In this document: one piece after another, positions 62,714 through 64,000 of the stretch
Numbering within the stretch: the first letter of the stretch is position 1
Layout: each line of letters begins with the position of its first letter
DNA from: Natrialba hulunbeirensis JCM 10989
Lineage (GTDB): Archaea; Halobacteriota; Halobacteria; Halobacteriales; Natrialbaceae
Length of the DNA: 64,000 nucleotides
Direction: 5' to 3'
Assembly: GCF_000337575.1 (NCBI RefSeq)
Contig: NZ_AOIM01000026.1
Span: forward strand, 24,024-88,023
Program-made: the position numbers and the translations under genes
Notes under the pieces: model-generated
Seen by the model: the letters and a program-made list of their open reading frames with translations, nothing else
What the model was told of the DNA's origin: nothing
Databases searched by the model: none

Positions 62714-63999
62714 GTACATGGAGAGGGGCGCTTCAACCCTACAAAGGTTCGTCTGAAACCAGCATCACGAGCATCAGAGACAGCATCAGACTCGGCTTCA
62801 ACCCTACAAAGGTTCGTCTGAAACAAGCGGTCGCCGGCCCGGAAACGCGAGACGAACAGGCTTCAACCCTACAAAGGTTCGTCTGAAACATTTAGTTCGG
62901 GTTGTCGTCACGTCACGGCGTAGATGCTTCAACCCTACAAAGGTTCGTCTGAAACCCGACGGCTCGCCCCGTGCGGTGCGTGCAGAATAGAGCTTCAACC
63001 CTACAAAGGTTCGTCTGAAACAGGCGCTTGCCGAACGCTACCGATCGGTGGTCATAGAGCTTCAACCCTACAAAGGTTCGTCTGAAACCCGCTCGCGAAG
63101 AACATCTACCGCTACGTCACGCGCGCTTCAACCCTACAAAGGTTCGTCTGAAACGGGCGGCGACGTCGGCGACCTGGCGAACTCTACGCGGCTTCAACCC
63201 TACAAAGGTTCGTCTGAAACGAGCGGGAGAAAGCCCGCGAACGCGCCAAGGAGGCTTCAACCCTACAAAGGTTCGTCTGAAACAGCGACTCGAGTTCGGA
63301 GCCCTGGTGAACGACGTATGCTTCAACCCTACAAAGGTTCGTCTGAAACCCGCCAGCGCTGGGATGAGGACGTGCTGGCAGGCGCTTCAACCCTACAAAG
63401 GTTCGTCTGAAACCCGTCGGCGGCGGCCACCTGCTCGCCGTGCTTGGCGCTTCAACCCTACAAAGGTTCGTCTGAAACTCCGGTGTGGAATTCATCAGCC
63501 GTTCAGTAGCTGATGCTTCAACCCTACAAAGGTTCGTCTGAAACCCGGACGAATGCCCGACGTGTGGCAACTCCGACCGATGGCTTCAACCCTACAAAGG
63601 TTCGTCTGAAACGAGTGTCTGGATGTCCGGCGCAGCAAACTCGCGATAGCTTCAACCCTACAAAGGTTCGTCTGAAACAAATCGGACTGGCTCAGCTACG
63701 TCCCCGAGCTACCGCTTCAACCCTACAAAGGTTCGTCTGAAACCGGTCAGTCCCCCCCGACCCGCCCGATGATCAGGCTTCAACCCTACAAAGGTTCGTC
63801 TGAAACGTCGATCGTGTCCTCAAGGGTCATCGCCTGCTCTGGCTTCAACCCTACAAAGGTTCGTCTGAAACAACGAGTTTCCCTGCCCAGCCACGGGCTG
63901 CGAGGCTTCAACCCTACAAAGGTTCGTCTGAAACGGCTCGCCCTCTTCGCCAGCAGCCCCCTCAACACGGCTTCAACCCTACAAAGGTTCGTCTGAAAC
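62598..63999 (-). CRISPR. CRISPR array, 22 identical 30-nt repeats, continuing past the window
   Basis: The plus-strand repeat begins GCTTCAACCC and ends GTTCGTCTGAAAC (30 nt). All 22 copies look identical, starting at 62598, 62664, 62730, 62795, 62860, 62926, 62992, 63059, 63125, 63191, 63254, 63320, 63384, 63449, 63515, 63583, 63649, 63714, 63777, 63842, 63905 and 63970. Spacers are 33-38 nt. The reverse complement (starting GTTTCAGACGAAC, ending GTTGAAGC) matches haloarchaeal type I-B repeats. Transcription therefore probably runs right to left from a leader beyond the window, placing the trailer end inside nirK. No cas gene is visible. Confidence 0.98.
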
Positions 64000-64000
64000 C

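Noticed and set aside
63048..63999. Open frames reading FNPTKVRLK or LQPYKGSSET repeats
   Set aside because: They are translations of CRISPR repeats and spacers; repeats keep some frames open by chance.
62598..63999. Self-targeting spacers against this window
   Set aside because: I noticed no spacer matching a gene in the window by eye; a complete alignment search was not possible.
1..64000. tRNA, rRNA, complete insertion sequences or a cas operon
   Set aside because: I looked for T-loop-like motifs, transposase signatures and Cas protein motifs and found none that hold; cas genes may lie beyond the right edge.

Overview
The window is chromosomal DNA of a halophilic archaeon (class Halobacteria; a Natrialbales-type genome is my guess, not demonstrated). 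The evidence is the strongly acidic proteins, high GC at third codon positions, TATA boxes about 25-30 nt before many start codons (leaderless transcripts), ATGA/TAATG-coupled operons, bacterio-opsin-activator-type HTH regulators, Tat/lipobox secretion signals and a haloarchaeal type I-B-like CRISPR repeat. I see no rRNA or tRNA gene and no complete insertion sequence.

Layout. 1-8586: a sugar/aldehyde region. A truncated IclR regulator faces a glycosyltransferase - cupin - aldehyde dehydrogenase operon, followed by a ROK sugar kinase, a phosphohexomutase and a second aldehyde dehydrogenase. 8645-15080: a complete histidine-degradation operon (hutU-hutG-hutI-hutH, minus strand) with a divergent HTH_10 regulator. 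15317-17929: a tyrosine-recombinase-like protein and a quinone-oxidoreductase-like protein. 18068-33718: a minus-strand operon for the baseplate, spike and hub of a contractile injection system (tail protein I, two baseplate-J proteins, gp25, PAAR, gpV, gpD, LysM protein), headed by a 1406-residue disordered basic protein. Sheath, tube, tape measure and AAA+ ATPase genes are not in the window. 33855-46938: a membrane protein, redox enzymes, a GAF protein, a class III aminotransferase with RidA, a FetA/FetB-type ABC exporter, an MFS transporter, an ethylbenzene-dehydrogenase-like haem protein, a rubredoxin-like protein, an M20D amidohydrolase and one conserved unknown. 47541-50718: a BCCT transporter and a second class III aminotransferase whose promoters share an architecture, suggesting uptake plus transamination of one amine. 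51261-62713: a denitrification island with nosZ-(membrane protein)-nosDFYL, a CGCGG-type candidate RiPP precursor, a DtxR/MntR-fold regulator without recognisable metal ligands, a haem-copper-oxidase-like membrane protein, a conserved unknown and nirK. 62598-64000: a CRISPR array of 22 identical repeats, continuing past the window edge.

The most unusual points are the following. (1) The nirK reading frame runs straight into the CRISPR array: its last 39 codons are repeat and spacer DNA, and by repeat orientation the nirK side is the leader-distal end. (2) The injection-system cluster has baseplate, spike and hub but no sheath or tube, and is led by a giant basic Ser/Thr/Arg/Pro/His-rich protein. 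(3) A candidate RiPP precursor and a ligand-less DtxR-like regulator sit between the nos and nir genes. Low-complexity, often hexanucleotide-based tracts recur in unrelated genes across the window.
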